Below are positions 19,086 to 27,634 of a stretch of DNA of 64,000 bases, piece after piece. Source of the stretch: DATAOG01 sp963840925 (GTDB lineage Bacteria; Pseudomonadota; Alphaproteobacteria; Geminicoccales; Geminicoccaceae). How positions within the stretch are numbered: the stretch's first letter is position 1; each line of letters opens with the position of its first letter. The translations under genes were made by a program, and so were the position numbers. The DNA is taken from positions 62,001 through 126,000 of the forward strand of contig CAWJAY010000026.1 in assembly GCA_963840925.1 (NCBI GenBank). The letters run 5' to 3'. Under the pieces are notes generated by a model. It saw only the letters and a program-made list of their open reading frames with translations, searched no databases and was not told the origin of the DNA.

Positions 19086-20299
19086 TGCTCTCGGTCGAGG
19101 ACGCGCTCGCGCGGATCAGCGCGGCCTTCCGGCCCCAGCCCGCCGAGTGGGTGCACCTCGCGGCCGGCCATGGCCGGGTGCTGGCGGCGGATCTGATCGC
19201 GCCCCGCGATCAGCCGCCCGGCGCGGTCTCGGCAATGGACGGCTACGCGGTCCGCGCCGCCGATCTGGCCGGCGGCGGCGCCGAGCTTCGGCTGATCGGC
19301 AGCGCCCCGGCCGGCAGCCGGTTCGAGGGCGTGCTCGGGCCGGGCGAGGCGGTGCGCATCTTCACCGGCGGCCTGTTGCCGGAGGGCGCCGATGCGGTCG
19401 CGCTGCAGGAGAACGCGACCGTCGAGGGCGATCGGATCCGGCTCGCGGGGCGGGGCGAGCCCGGCACCTTCGTCCGGCCGGCCGGCCTCGACTTTAAGCG
19501 CGGCGAGCTGGCGCTGCCGGCGGGCCGCCGCCTGACCGCGCGCGATCTCGGCTTCGCGGCCGCCCTCAACCAGGCCTGGCTGCCGGTGCGCCGGCAGCCG
19601 CGGATCGCGCTGCTCGCGACCGGCGACGAGCTGGTCATGCCCGGCCAGGCGGCGCTGGCTGCGACCCAGATCGTCAACTCCAACAGCATCGCGCTGGCCG
19701 CGATGGTGACCGCCTGGGGCGGGCTCCCATCGGACCTCGGCATCGTTCGGGACGAGCCGGCGGAGTTGGCCGCGGCCGCCGATCGGCTGGCCGGGGCGGA
19801 TCTGTTGGTGACGCTCGGCGGCGCCTCGGTCGGCGAGCGCGATCTGGTCCAGAGCGCGCTCGGCGAGCGCGGCCTCGAGCTCGCCTTCTGGCAGATCGCG
19901 ATGCGCCCGGGCAAGCCCCTGATGTTCGGCCGGATCCAGAGCGTGCCGCTGCTCGGCCTGCCCGGCAACCCGGTCTCGGCCGGGGTCTGCGCGGTGCTGT
20001 TCGTGCGGGCGGCGATCGCGGTGCTGCTCGGGCTCGACCCTGAGCCGCCGGAGGTCCCGGCCGTGCTCGGGCGCGCGCTCGGGCCGAACGACCGGCGCCA
20101 GGAGTATCTGGGCGCGCGCCTCGAATGGGGCGCCGACGGCCGGCTGGTGGCGCTGCCGGCCGAGCTTCAGGACAGCTCGATGCTCGCGACCTTCGCGCGC
20201 GCCGACGGGCTGATCAGGCGGGCGCCGTTCGCGCCGGCAATGCCGGTCGGCAGCGCGGTCCCGGTTCTGCCGCTGGCGCCCGGCCCGATCGGCGTCTGA
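19085..20299 (+). CDS. moeA: Molybdopterin molybdenumtransferase
   Basis: A 404-residue protein that inserts molybdenum into adenylylated molybdopterin. The N-terminal part contains QPPGAVSAMDGYAVRA and IFTGGLLPEGADAV. The central MogA-like domain has LLATGDELV, LVTLGGASVGERD, MRPGKPLMFG and LLGLPGNPVS, and a C-terminal domain IV follows. The start at 19085 overlaps the moaC stop. It ends the trpG-to-moeA operon; lexA has its own promoter. Confidence 0.96.
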   Translation: MLSVEDALARISAAFRPQPAEWVHLAAGHGRVLAADLIAPRDQPPGAVSAMDGYAVRAADLAGGGAELRLIGSAPAGSRFEGVLGPGEAVRIFTGGLLPEGADAVALQENATVEGDRIRLAGRGEPGTFVRPAGLDFKRGELALPAGRRLTARDLGFAAALNQAWLPVRRQPRIALLATGDELVMPGQAALAATQIVNSNSIALAAMVTAWGGLPSDLGIVRDEPAELAAAADRLAGADLLVTLGGASVGERDLVQSALGERGLELAFWQIAMRPGKPLMFGRIQSVPLLGLPGNPVSAGVCAVLFVRAAIAVLLGLDPEPPEVPAVLGRALGPNDRRQEYLGARLEWGADGRLVALPAELQDSSMLATFARADGLIRRAPFAPAMPVGSAVPVLPLAPGPIGV

Positions 20300-20403
20300 G
20301 CGCAAGAGGTGTGGCGCGGCTGCAACCGCCGCCGGCACAACTGAGTCAGAGGCTTGGAATGGAACTTTCGATCCGATAGATTGCCTGGCCGCGCTTTGGT
20401 GCG

Positions 20404-20431
20404 TTGACAGACCGATGAGAACTTATATAGA
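20404..20431 (+). promoter_or_regulatory. lexA promoter
   Basis: A consensus-like -35 TTGACA (20404-20409) is followed after 16 bp by TATAGA (20426-20431). It sits about 40 bp before the lexA start, in a stretch much less GC-rich than its surroundings. Confidence 0.7.
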
Positions 20432-20433
20432 AC
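20419..20433 (+). promoter_or_regulatory. LexA (SOS) box, alphaproteobacterial type
   Basis: GAAC-TTATATA-GAAC is a perfect match to the alphaproteobacterial LexA operator (GAAC, seven bases, GAAC). It overlaps the -10 element, so bound LexA would block its own transcription. This is classical SOS autoregulation. Confidence 0.88.
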
Positions 20434-20467
20434 AAACGCGCCGCGCGACCTCAGAGGGGGAGGAAAG

Positions 20468-21164
20468 GTGCTAACCCAGCGCCAGCACCAGTTGCTCCAG
20501 TTCATCCAGAGCTATTCGAGCGATCACGGCGTGCCGCCCTCCTTCGAAGAGATGCGCGATGCGCTCAAGCTGAAATCCAAGTCGGGCATCCACCGCCTGA
20601 TCACCGGCCTGGAGGAGCGCGGCTATATCCGCCGCCTGCAATACCGCGCCCGGGCGCTCGAGGTGATCCGGCTGCCGGCCAACTGGCGGGGCGAGGCCGG
20701 CGCGCCGGATACCGGCGCGACCAACGTCGTCCACGGGCATTTCGGCGCCCGGCCGGAGCTGACCGCCGAAGAGGGCGGCCTGCCGAACCTGCCGCTCTAC
20801 GGGCGGATCGCCGCCGGCACGCCGATCGAGGCGCTGCGCGACCACACCACCCAGGTCGCGGTCCCGCCGCATCTGCTCGGCAGCGGCGGTGACCACTATG
20901 CCCTCGAGGTGGTCGGCGAACTCGATGATCGATGCCGGCATCCAGGACGGCGACGTCGTGGTCATCGAGCGGCGAGACGTCGCCGACAACGGCGACATCG
21001 TGGTCGCGCTGATCGACGAGTCCGAGGTCACGCTCAAGCGACTCCGCCGCAAGGGCGCCACGGTCGCGCTCGAGGCCGCCAATCCGCAGTACGAGACCCG
21101 GATCTTCGGGCCCAACCGGGTCAAGGTGCAGGGTCGCCTGGTCGGCCTGATGCGCCGTTACTAG
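20468..21164 (+). CDS. lexA: LexA repressor, frame broken once
   Basis: The first frame (GTG start after GGAGGAAAG) gives the winged-helix domain (MLTQRQHQLLQFIQSY, PPSFEEMRDALKL, KSGIHRLITGLEERGYI) and the Ala-Gly cleavage site in YGRIAAGTPIEAL. At 20919-20920 an extra A breaks the frame. Dropping it restores the catalytic serine in GDSMIDAGIQDGD and the catalytic lysine in EVTLKRLRRKG, giving about 231 residues, normal for the class. LexA represses DNA-damage genes and self-cleaves with RecA. The perfect SOS box upstream argues for an active gene and a sequence error. Confidence 0.88.
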
Positions 21165-21177
21165 CAGGGCAGCAGCC

Positions 21178-21921
21178 TCAGTCGAGCGCGGCCAGCACTT
21201 CGCCCACCCGATCGCTGAAGACCGCGGCGACGCCCGCCTGGAGCAGCCGCCGGGCGCGCTCCGGCTCGTTCACGGTATAGAGCAGCAGCGGCACGCCCGC
21301 GGCCAGCACGGCCGCCCGCTGCCGGGCGCCGACCCAGCGGGCGTTCAGATGCAGCGTGCTGCAGCCGTAGCGGGCGAGCTTCTCCCGCCAGCGCAGCGGC
21401 AGGCCGCCCGCGAGATAGCCGCGCGGCACCTCGGGCGCGAGATCGCGCGCGACCGCGAGACAGCGCGGCGCAAAGCTCGAGACCAGCGGCGCTGGCAGCG
21501 CCGCCGGCCACCGCTCGGCCAAGATCTGGACGGCGACCCGCGCGGTCTCCGCCTCGCGCCCCGGACAGGGTTTGAGCTCGACGTTGATGCCGAGCCCGAG
21601 CTCGATGCAGAGGGCGAGCGCCGCCTCCAAGGTCGGCACCGGCTCGCCCCGAAATGCCGGCCCGAACCAGCTGCCGGCATCGAGCCTGGCCAGCTCCTTC
21701 AGCGTCCAGCGGGCGACCTCGCCCCAGCCGCTCGTGGTCCGCTCGAGCCGCTCGTCGTGCATCAGGATCGGTATGCCATCCCGCGTCAGCTTGACATCGA
21801 ACTCGACCCAGCCAGCACCGAATTCTTTGGCTTTCCTGAGGCTTGCCAGCGTATTCTCAGGCGCCGATGCGGCCGCGCCGCGATGCCCGATGACCCGCGG
21901 CAACGGTGGCATGTCGTCCAT
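21178..21921 (-). CDS. ugpQ: Glycerophosphodiester phosphodiesterase
   Basis: A 247-residue soluble GDPD-fold enzyme hydrolysing glycerophosphodiesters to glycerol 3-phosphate and an alcohol. The family core is visible: VIGHRGAAASAPENTL (catalytic His, Glu), VEFDVKLTRDGIPILMHDE (metal ligands), INVELKPCPG, and LYTVNEPERARRLL near the end. There is no signal peptide, so it is probably cytoplasmic like UgpQ. It is convergent with lexA, 13 bp apart. No ugp transporter genes are nearby. Confidence 0.92.
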   Translation of the reverse strand: MDDMPPLPRVIGHRGAAASAPENTLASLRKAKEFGAGWVEFDVKLTRDGIPILMHDERLERTTSGWGEVARWTLKELARLDAGSWFGPAFRGEPVPTLEAALALCIELGLGINVELKPCPGREAETARVAVQILAERWPAALPAPLVSSFAPRCLAVARDLAPEVPRGYLAGGLPLRWREKLARYGCSTLHLNARWVGARQRAAVLAAGVPLLLYTVNEPERARRLLQAGVAAVFSDRVGEVLAALD

Positions 21922-22068
21922 GGCTGACCCGGGCCCCGGTGAAAGTTCAGAGGTAGGCTTTCGGCCGGCGCAATCCAGCCGCCCTGCCCCGCCCGCGCCG
22001 CTTGGCGGCCGCGCGCCGAAGGCCTTACTATGCGAGCGCAGCGCAGCGCAGGGTCAAGGAGCATTTCC

Positions 22069-23412
22069 GTGGCGCCCATCCATGTGATCGGCGGCGGTCT
22101 GGCCGGCAGCGAGGCCGCCTGGCAGGCGGCGCGCGCCGGCGTCGCGGTCGTGGTGCACGAGATGCGCCCGGTGCGCGCGACCGAGGCGCACCAGACCGGC
22201 CGGCTGGCCGAGCTGGTCTGCTCCAACTCGTTCCGCTCCGATGATGCGCTCAACAACGCGGTCGGCCTCTTGCACGCGGAGATGCGCCGGCTGGGCTCGC
22301 TGATCATGGCCGCCGGCGATGCGCACAAGCTGCCGGCGGGCGCGGCGCTGGCCGTGGACCGGGACGGCTTCGCCGGCGCGGTCGAGGCCGCGCTCGCGGC
22401 GGAGCCGCTGATCGAGATCCGGCGCGAGGAGATCAGAGCTTTGCCCGCCGCCGGCGATGGCCTGGCGGTGGTCGCGACCGGCCCGCTCACCTCGCCTGGC
22501 CTGGCGCAGTCGATCCGGGCGGCCACCGGCGAGGAGGCGCTTGCCTTCTTCGATGCGATCGCGCCGATCGTGCATCGCGACACGATCGATTTCGAGATCG
22601 CCTGGTTCCAGTCGCGCTACGACAAGGTCGGGCCCGGCGGCGGCGGCGCCGACTACGTCAACTGCCCGCTCGATCGGGCTCAGTACGAAGCGTTCGTTGC
22701 TGCGCTGCTCGAGGGCGACAAGCACGCCTTCAAGGAGTGGGAGGCGAGCACGCCCTATTTCGAGGCCTGTCTGCCAATCGAGGTCATGGCCGAGCGCGGG
22801 ATCGAGACGCTGCGCTACGGCCCGATGAAGCCGGTCGGGCTGAGCGATCCGCGGACCGGCCGGCGGCCGTACGCGGTCATCCAACTGCGCCAGGACAACG
22901 CGCTCGGCACGCTGTTCAACCTGGTCGGCTGCCAGACCAAGCTCACCCACGGCGAGCAGCGGCGCATCTTTCGGATGATCCCTGGCCTCGAGCGGGCCGA
23001 GTTCGCGCGCCTCGGCGGGCTGCACCGCAACACCTTCATCAACAGCCCGCGCCTGCTCGACCGGGAACTGCGGCTGAGGACGCGGCCGCACCTCCGCTTC
23101 GCCGGCCAGATCACCGGCGTCGAGGGCTATGTCGAGAGCGCTGCGATCGGCATCCTCGCGGGCCGGTTCGCGGCCGCCGAGGTCAGCGGGCAAGCGCTCG
23201 CGGCGCCGCCGCCGACGACCGCGCTCGGTGCCTTGCTCGGCCACATCACCGGCGGTGCCGCGGCCGAGACCTTCCAGCCGATGAACGTCAACTTCGGCCT
23301 GTTCCCTCCGCTGGCGCACCCGGTCGGCAAGGCCGAGCGCAAGCCCGCGCTGGCGAGGCGGGCGCTGGCCGATCTCGAAGCCTGGCTCGGCGCCCGGGCG
23401 CAGGCGGCTTGA
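22069..23412 (+). CDS. trmFO: Folate-dependent tRNA (uracil-54-C5)-methyltransferase TrmFO
   Basis: A 447-residue FAD enzyme making ribothymidine at tRNA position 54 from methylenetetrahydrofolate. The N-terminal FAD loop is HVIGGGLAGSEAAWQAA. Family segments VHEMRPVRATEAHQT, LVCSNSFRSD, YVNCPLDRAQYEAF, GPMKPVGLSDPRTG and FQPMNVNFGLFPPL are all present. The GTG at 22069 is chosen because AAGGAG lies 8 bp upstream and the preceding codons are not conserved. Confidence 0.94.
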   Translation: MAPIHVIGGGLAGSEAAWQAARAGVAVVVHEMRPVRATEAHQTGRLAELVCSNSFRSDDALNNAVGLLHAEMRRLGSLIMAAGDAHKLPAGAALAVDRDGFAGAVEAALAAEPLIEIRREEIRALPAAGDGLAVVATGPLTSPGLAQSIRAATGEEALAFFDAIAPIVHRDTIDFEIAWFQSRYDKVGPGGGGADYVNCPLDRAQYEAFVAALLEGDKHAFKEWEASTPYFEACLPIEVMAERGIETLRYGPMKPVGLSDPRTGRRPYAVIQLRQDNALGTLFNLVGCQTKLTHGEQRRIFRMIPGLERAEFARLGGLHRNTFINSPRLLDRELRLRTRPHLRFAGQITGVEGYVESAAIGILAGRFAAAEVSGQALAAPPPTTALGALLGHITGGAAAETFQPMNVNFGLFPPLAHPVGKAERKPALARRALADLEAWLGARAQAA

Positions 23413-23426
23413 GGCCTGAGCAACCC

Positions 23427-24296
23427 ATGTCCAGCGATCCCGCCGAGCCATTCCCCGCCAACCCCGAGCAGGCGACCTACTGGAATGCCCGGGGCGAGCA
23501 CTGGGTGGCGCACCAGCCGGCGATCGACGCCCGGCTCGCCCCGGTCGGCGAGGCGCTGTTCGCCCGCGCGGCGCCCTGCCCCGGCGAGCGCGCGCTCGAC
23601 GTCGGCTGCGGCACCGGGACCACGACCCTTGAGCTGGCCGCGCGGGTCGGCGCCAGCGGCGAGGTGCTGGGGGTCGACATCTCGGCGCCAATGCTCGCGG
23701 TCGCGCGCCAGCGCTGCGCCGAGCGGGGCTATCAGCATGTGCGTCTGCTTCACGCCGACGCCCAGAGCGATCGCTTCGAGGCGGCGGCGTACGATCTGCT
23801 GCTCTCGCGCTTCGGGGTGATGTTCTTCAGCGACCCGGTCGCCGCCTTCACCAACCTGATGCGCGGGCTCCGGCCCGGCGGCCGGCTGGCGTTCGTCTGC
23901 TGGGCGCCGCTTGACGATAACCCCTGGTTCAGGGAGCCGCTCGCGGCCGGGGTGCGCCGGCTGGGGCCGCCCGAGCCGCAGCCGCCGCGGGCGCCGGGGC
24001 CGCTCGCGCTGGCCGAGATCGGCTACCTCGATAACATCCTGGCCGCGGCCGGCTTCGCCGAGATCCGGATCGAAACGACGACGCTCCCGCTGACGGGCGC
24101 CGCGACCGCGGCGGAGGAGGCCGCCTTTGCCGCGCTGCTCGGCCCGCTCGCCGGACTGATCCAGGCCCGCGAGCCCGACCCGGCGACCCGGGCGGCGATC
24201 GTCGAGGAGGTGGCCGAGCGCTTTCGGCCCTATCAGGGCAGCACCGGCGTCAGGATCCCGGCGACCCTGCACTTCGTCACCGCCAGCCGGCGCTGA
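23427..24296 (+). CDS. Class I SAM-dependent methyltransferase
   Basis: A 289-residue methyltransferase of the UbiE/Methyltransf_11 type. The SAM motifs are ALDVGCGTGTTTLELA (motif I, near 57), VLGVDISAPML and LLSRFGVMFFSDP, followed by LRPGGRLAFVCW. The C-terminal part is not conserved enough to predict the substrate. It starts 14 bp after trmFO and may share its transcript. Confidence 0.85.
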   Translation: MSSDPAEPFPANPEQATYWNARGEHWVAHQPAIDARLAPVGEALFARAAPCPGERALDVGCGTGTTTLELAARVGASGEVLGVDISAPMLAVARQRCAERGYQHVRLLHADAQSDRFEAAAYDLLLSRFGVMFFSDPVAAFTNLMRGLRPGGRLAFVCWAPLDDNPWFREPLAAGVRRLGPPEPQPPRAPGPLALAEIGYLDNILAAAGFAEIRIETTTLPLTGAATAAEEAAFAALLGPLAGLIQAREPDPATRAAIVEEVAERFRPYQGSTGVRIPATLHFVTASRR

Positions 24297-24318
24297 CGAG
24301 GGCCGCCAGGCGGCTGGC

Positions 24319-24753
24319 TCAGGAGTCGCGATCGTCCTTGTCGTGCGTGCGCGGCTGCGCCGGCAGGCGGGTCGCCCGCTTGTGCTCGACCATGACGTGA
24401 CGGACCATCGGCCGGTCGTAGCCTTTGGTGCGCTCGGCGAGCGTCTGGACGCTCGCCTTGACATCGGCCAGCGCCTCCGCATCGGCCTTGGAGTCGGCGA
24501 GCGCCAGCACCGCCGCCTTGAGCTCGGCCAGCTGCTTCAGGATCAGCGCGACATCATCCCTGGTCGCCGGCGGCGGCGCTGGATGCAGCGCCTGGTGGGC
24601 GGCTTGGCCGAGCGCCCGATCGACCCATTCGCCGATCACCATCTCGGCCTCGGCGGCCGCCTCGCGCACGGCATCGCGGGTCTGCTCGTGCACGCCCTTG
24701 ATGGTCCAGCTGCTGCTGCCGGCGGTGGCCGGCTTCCAGGCGGGTGGGGCCAT
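24319..24753 (-). CDS. Ribbon-helix-helix-like protein with coiled-coil C-terminus
   Basis: A 144-residue protein. Residues 14-50 (SSSWTIKGVHEQTRDAV, AAAEAEMVIGEWVDRAL) have the strand-helix-turn-helix pattern of ribbon-helix-helix domains of the GEWVNRAL type. This is followed by alanine-rich heptads (LILKQLAELKAAVLALAD) and a basic tail. A GGAGGA ribosome site precedes the ATG. No partner is evident. DNA binding is inferred from pattern only. Confidence 0.55.
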   Translation of the reverse strand: MAPPAWKPATAGSSSWTIKGVHEQTRDAVREAAAEAEMVIGEWVDRALGQAAHQALHPAPPPATRDDVALILKQLAELKAAVLALADSKADAEALADVKASVQTLAERTKGYDRPMVRHVMVEHKRATRLPAQPRTHDKDDRDS

Positions 24754-24847
24754 CCTGGCGGTCCTCCGTGTCTGCCCGCTACAAGCACGAGCCGTGCGCG
24801 GGCGTCAAGCAGCCGGTCGCTTTTGCCGCAATCGTCTGGGCCCGCGA

Positions 24848-25324
24848 TCAGCCGGTCTCGGCCAGCCGCCGCAGCGCGTCGGGCTGCAGGCTGAGCGTCA
24901 GGACCGGCTCCTCGCGAGCGCCGATCTGGCGGTAGAAGGCGCGCCCCGCCCGGTTGCGCGGCAGCGCATTCCAGAACAGGTAGCAGCCGCCGTCCGCCTG
25001 ACAGGCGCGCGCGAGCGCCGCCATCAGCGCCCGCCCGACCCCGCGGCGCCGCGCGGCCGGCCGGACGTACAGGTCCTGGAGATAGCAGCCGCGCGTCGCG
25101 TGATCGGTATCATAGGACGGGTAATAGAGGGCATAGCCGACCGCATGGCCCTGCTCCTCGGCGATCAGGGTCAGGAAGCGCGGCGCGGCGCCGAAACCCT
25201 CGGCGCGCACCCGCTCGGGCGTTAGTGGCGGCGCCGGGTAGCCCTCGGCGACGCTCAGCGCCTCGACCAGCTCTGCGATCACGGCCGCATCCGCGACCGT
25301 CCCCGGCCGCACCGCGACCGCCAT
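24848..25324 (-). CDS. GNAT family N-acetyltransferase
   Basis: A 158-residue acetyltransferase. The acetyl-CoA pyrophosphate loop is RRRGVGRALMAALA (about 92-105), preceded by CYLQDLYVRPAA and followed by FYRQIGA, the standard GNAT order. The substrate is unknown. It starts at the stop of the aspartoacylase-like gene (TGATG), so it is the third gene of an argE-like/aspartoacylase-like/GNAT operon dealing with acyl-amino acids or small amides. Confidence 0.88.
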   Translation of the reverse strand: MAVAVRPGTVADAAVIAELVEALSVAEGYPAPPLTPERVRAEGFGAAPRFLTLIAEEQGHAVGYALYYPSYDTDHATRGCYLQDLYVRPAARRRGVGRALMAALARACQADGGCYLFWNALPRNRAGRAFYRQIGAREEPVLTLSLQPDALRRLAETG

Positions 25325-26271
25325 CAGCCGACGAACCGGCCGAGGCGAACCGCGGTCAGGCCGGGCCCGAGCCGTCGCGAGGGCATGATCAGCACGCAGT
25401 CATCGTAGGGCGTGGACACCGGTCGGGTGCCGTCATGGGCGATCACGGTGCCCTGCTTGGCGACCACCTCGAAGCCCTGGTAGTCCTCGGTGAACGCAAA
25501 CGGGCCGCCGTTCACGGTCACGGCGTGCGTCACCTCGATCAGCCGTTGTGGTTCCGGCGCGCCGGCGGAGAGCCCGCCGAGCGCATCGGCCGCGACCAGA
25601 TCCAGCGCCGCGAGGAAACGCTCGCAGGTGGCGATCGCGACCGCAACGCTCGGCGCCGCCCAATGCTGACCGCACTCGACCAGCATCGCTACGCGCGGGC
25701 TCGCCGGATCGGCGAAGGCGCCGAAGTCGCGCATCCGGGCGCCGCTCCGATGACCGGCGTCGGCGACCACGAGCCCCGGATAGCCGATCGCCCGGGCGAG
25801 CCGGCGGCCCTTGGCGGCGAGACCGCAGAGCAACAGCGGCGGGGCCGGCAGCTGCATCGAATGCAGATCGAGCAGGACGTCGGCGCGCTCGATCAGCGGC
25901 CGCAGCGCCCGCGCCCGGTCGAGCTCGGCCGACCGGCGCGGCCCGTCCAGCGTCGCGCTGTCCCAGACCCGGTTGAGGTCCTCGTCCAGGTAGCGGGACG
26001 CCTTGGGCTGCTCGGGATCGAAGCGCTCGTAGGCGTCGGTGTTGACGAAGGCGAGCGACAGCCGGCCGCGCTCGGGCCGGATGCCGCGCTCGAACAGCTC
26101 GACCAGCGCGAGCGCGCCGGACACCTCGTTGCCATGGACCAGCGCGGTGATCACCGCGTGCGGCCCGGCGCGGCCGCTCTCGAAGGTCGTGACGTAAGGG
26201 ATGCCGGTGTTGCCCTGTCGATAGGGCCTGATGTCCGGCGCCGTGACCTCGACCGGGGGCTCGGACATCAT
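25324..26271 (-). CDS. Succinylglutamate desuccinylase/aspartoacylase family protein
   Basis: A 315-residue zinc amidohydrolase. The metal site is seen in ITALVHGNEVSGALAL (His, Glu) and VLLDLHSMQ (His). Arginine and catalytic regions are suggested by FVNTDAYERFD, DEDLNRVWD and AMLVECGQH. It would remove an acyl group from an amino acid or a related metabolite. It overlaps the argE-like gene upstream by 4 bp and the GNAT gene downstream, so the three are coupled. Confidence 0.88.
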   Translation of the reverse strand: MMSEPPVEVTAPDIRPYRQGNTGIPYVTTFESGRAGPHAVITALVHGNEVSGALALVELFERGIRPERGRLSLAFVNTDAYERFDPEQPKASRYLDEDLNRVWDSATLDGPRRSAELDRARALRPLIERADVLLDLHSMQLPAPPLLLCGLAAKGRRLARAIGYPGLVVADAGHRSGARMRDFGAFADPASPRVAMLVECGQHWAAPSVAVAIATCERFLAALDLVAADALGGLSAGAPEPQRLIEVTHAVTVNGGPFAFTEDYQGFEVVAKQGTVIAHDGTRPVSTPYDDCVLIMPSRRLGPGLTAVRLGRFVG

Positions 26272-27440
26272 GCAACCACCGCCCGATCGACCAGAGCGCG
26301 CAGGAAGCCTGCGCAGCGGTCAAGCTCGGCAAGCTCGACATACTCGTCCGGCTTGTGCGCGACGGTCATGTCGCCAGGGCCGCAGACCACGCTCGGGATG
26401 CCGTGCTGCGCGAACAGGCCGGCCTCGGTGCCGAAGGCGACCTTGGCGGGCGGATCGTCGCCCGCGAGCGCCGAGCACAGCCGCTCGATCGCCGATTCTC
26501 CGGTCCCGCCCAGCGCCGGGTAGCTCATCAGCTCGCGCCATTCGATCGTCGCGTCCGGATGGCGGGTGCGCATCTCGGGCAGGAGCTCAATCTCGGCGAA
26601 GCCCTGCACCTCGGCGAGCAGCAGCGCCGGGTCCTGGCCCGGCAGCGTGCGAAACTCGAACTCGAAGCGGCACTCGGCGGGCACGATGTTGAGCGCGGTG
26701 CCGCCGCCGATGACGCTGGTCGTGACCGTGCAGTGCGGCGGGTCGAAGCCCCCGTGCAGGGGGCCACGAGTGCGGAACTCGAGGTTGCGGCGGCGCAGCC
26801 GGACGATCATCTCGGCCGCGATCTCGATCGCGTTGACGCCCAGATGATTGAGCGCCGAATGGCTGGCGAGCCCGGTCACCGTGCAGGCGTAGCCCGCCTT
26901 GCCCTTGTGGCCGTTGGCGACCCGCATCGCAGTCGGCTCGCCGACCACGCAGCCGAACGGCAGCGCCGGCAGGTGCCGGCCCAGATGCTCGAGCAGCCGG
27001 GGCACGCCCTTGCAGCCGACCTCCTCGTCGTAGCTCAGCGCGAGGTGGACCGGCGCCCGCAGCCTGCGCGCGAGCAATTCCGGCACCAGCGCCAGCACGG
27101 TCGCGACGAAGCCCTTCATGTCGGCGGTGCCGCGGCCGTACAGGCGGCCGTCCCGGGCGGTGCCGACGAACGGATCGCTCGACCAGTCCTGGCCGTCGAC
27201 CGGCACGACGTCGGTGTGGCCGGACAGCACGAGGCCCGCCCGCTCGGCCGGGCCGATCGTGGCCAGCAGGTTTGCCTTGGCGCCGCTGTCGTCGAACACC
27301 AGCTCCGAGGCGACCCCCAGCCGGTCGAGGTGGTCGCGCACGAACTCGATCAGGGCGAGATTGGAGTTGCGGCTGGTGGTGTCGAAACCGACCAGCCGGG
27401 CCAGCAGCTCGGATGGGCTCAAGGGGCTCGCTCGGGTCAC
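26268..27440 (-). CDS. argE: Acetylornithine deacetylase-like M20 peptidase
   Basis: A 390-residue M20 metallohydrolase. Zinc ligands and catalytic acids appear in LSGHTDVVPVDG, GRGTADMKGFVA, LSYDEEVGCKG and VAHKPDEYVE, with GLASHSALNHLGVNAIE in the dimerisation domain. The GTG at 27440 gives the usual ArgE length and the conserved start SELLARLVGFDTTS. ArgE releases acetate from N-acetylornithine. Since alphaproteobacteria normally recycle acetyl groups with ArgJ, and this gene sits with an aspartoacylase homologue, a catabolic N-acyl-amino-acid role is also possible. Confidence 0.85.
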   Translation of the reverse strand: MTRASPLSPSELLARLVGFDTTSRNSNLALIEFVRDHLDRLGVASELVFDDSGAKANLLATIGPAERAGLVLSGHTDVVPVDGQDWSSDPFVGTARDGRLYGRGTADMKGFVATVLALVPELLARRLRAPVHLALSYDEEVGCKGVPRLLEHLGRHLPALPFGCVVGEPTAMRVANGHKGKAGYACTVTGLASHSALNHLGVNAIEIAAEMIVRLRRRNLEFRTRGPLHGGFDPPHCTVTTSVIGGGTALNIVPAECRFEFEFRTLPGQDPALLLAEVQGFAEIELLPEMRTRHPDATIEWRELMSYPALGGTGESAIERLCSALAGDDPPAKVAFGTEAGLFAQHGIPSVVCGPGDMTVAHKPDEYVELAELDRCAGFLRALVDRAVVA

Positions 27441-27634
27441 AAGGATGCTCGAAGGCGACGACCGCCGAACAGGCAATATAGGCCGCGGCCCTTTGGCTGT
27501 CATGCCCTCCGCCGATCCTGGGCCGTCGGGCGGGTTGGTCGGCGCGCCAATTCGGCGCATATTCAGGCCTGTGAGCAGGCCAACCGCGCGCCCGCGGATG
27601 GTCTGGCCCCGGGCGGCCACGGGAGCAACCGACG

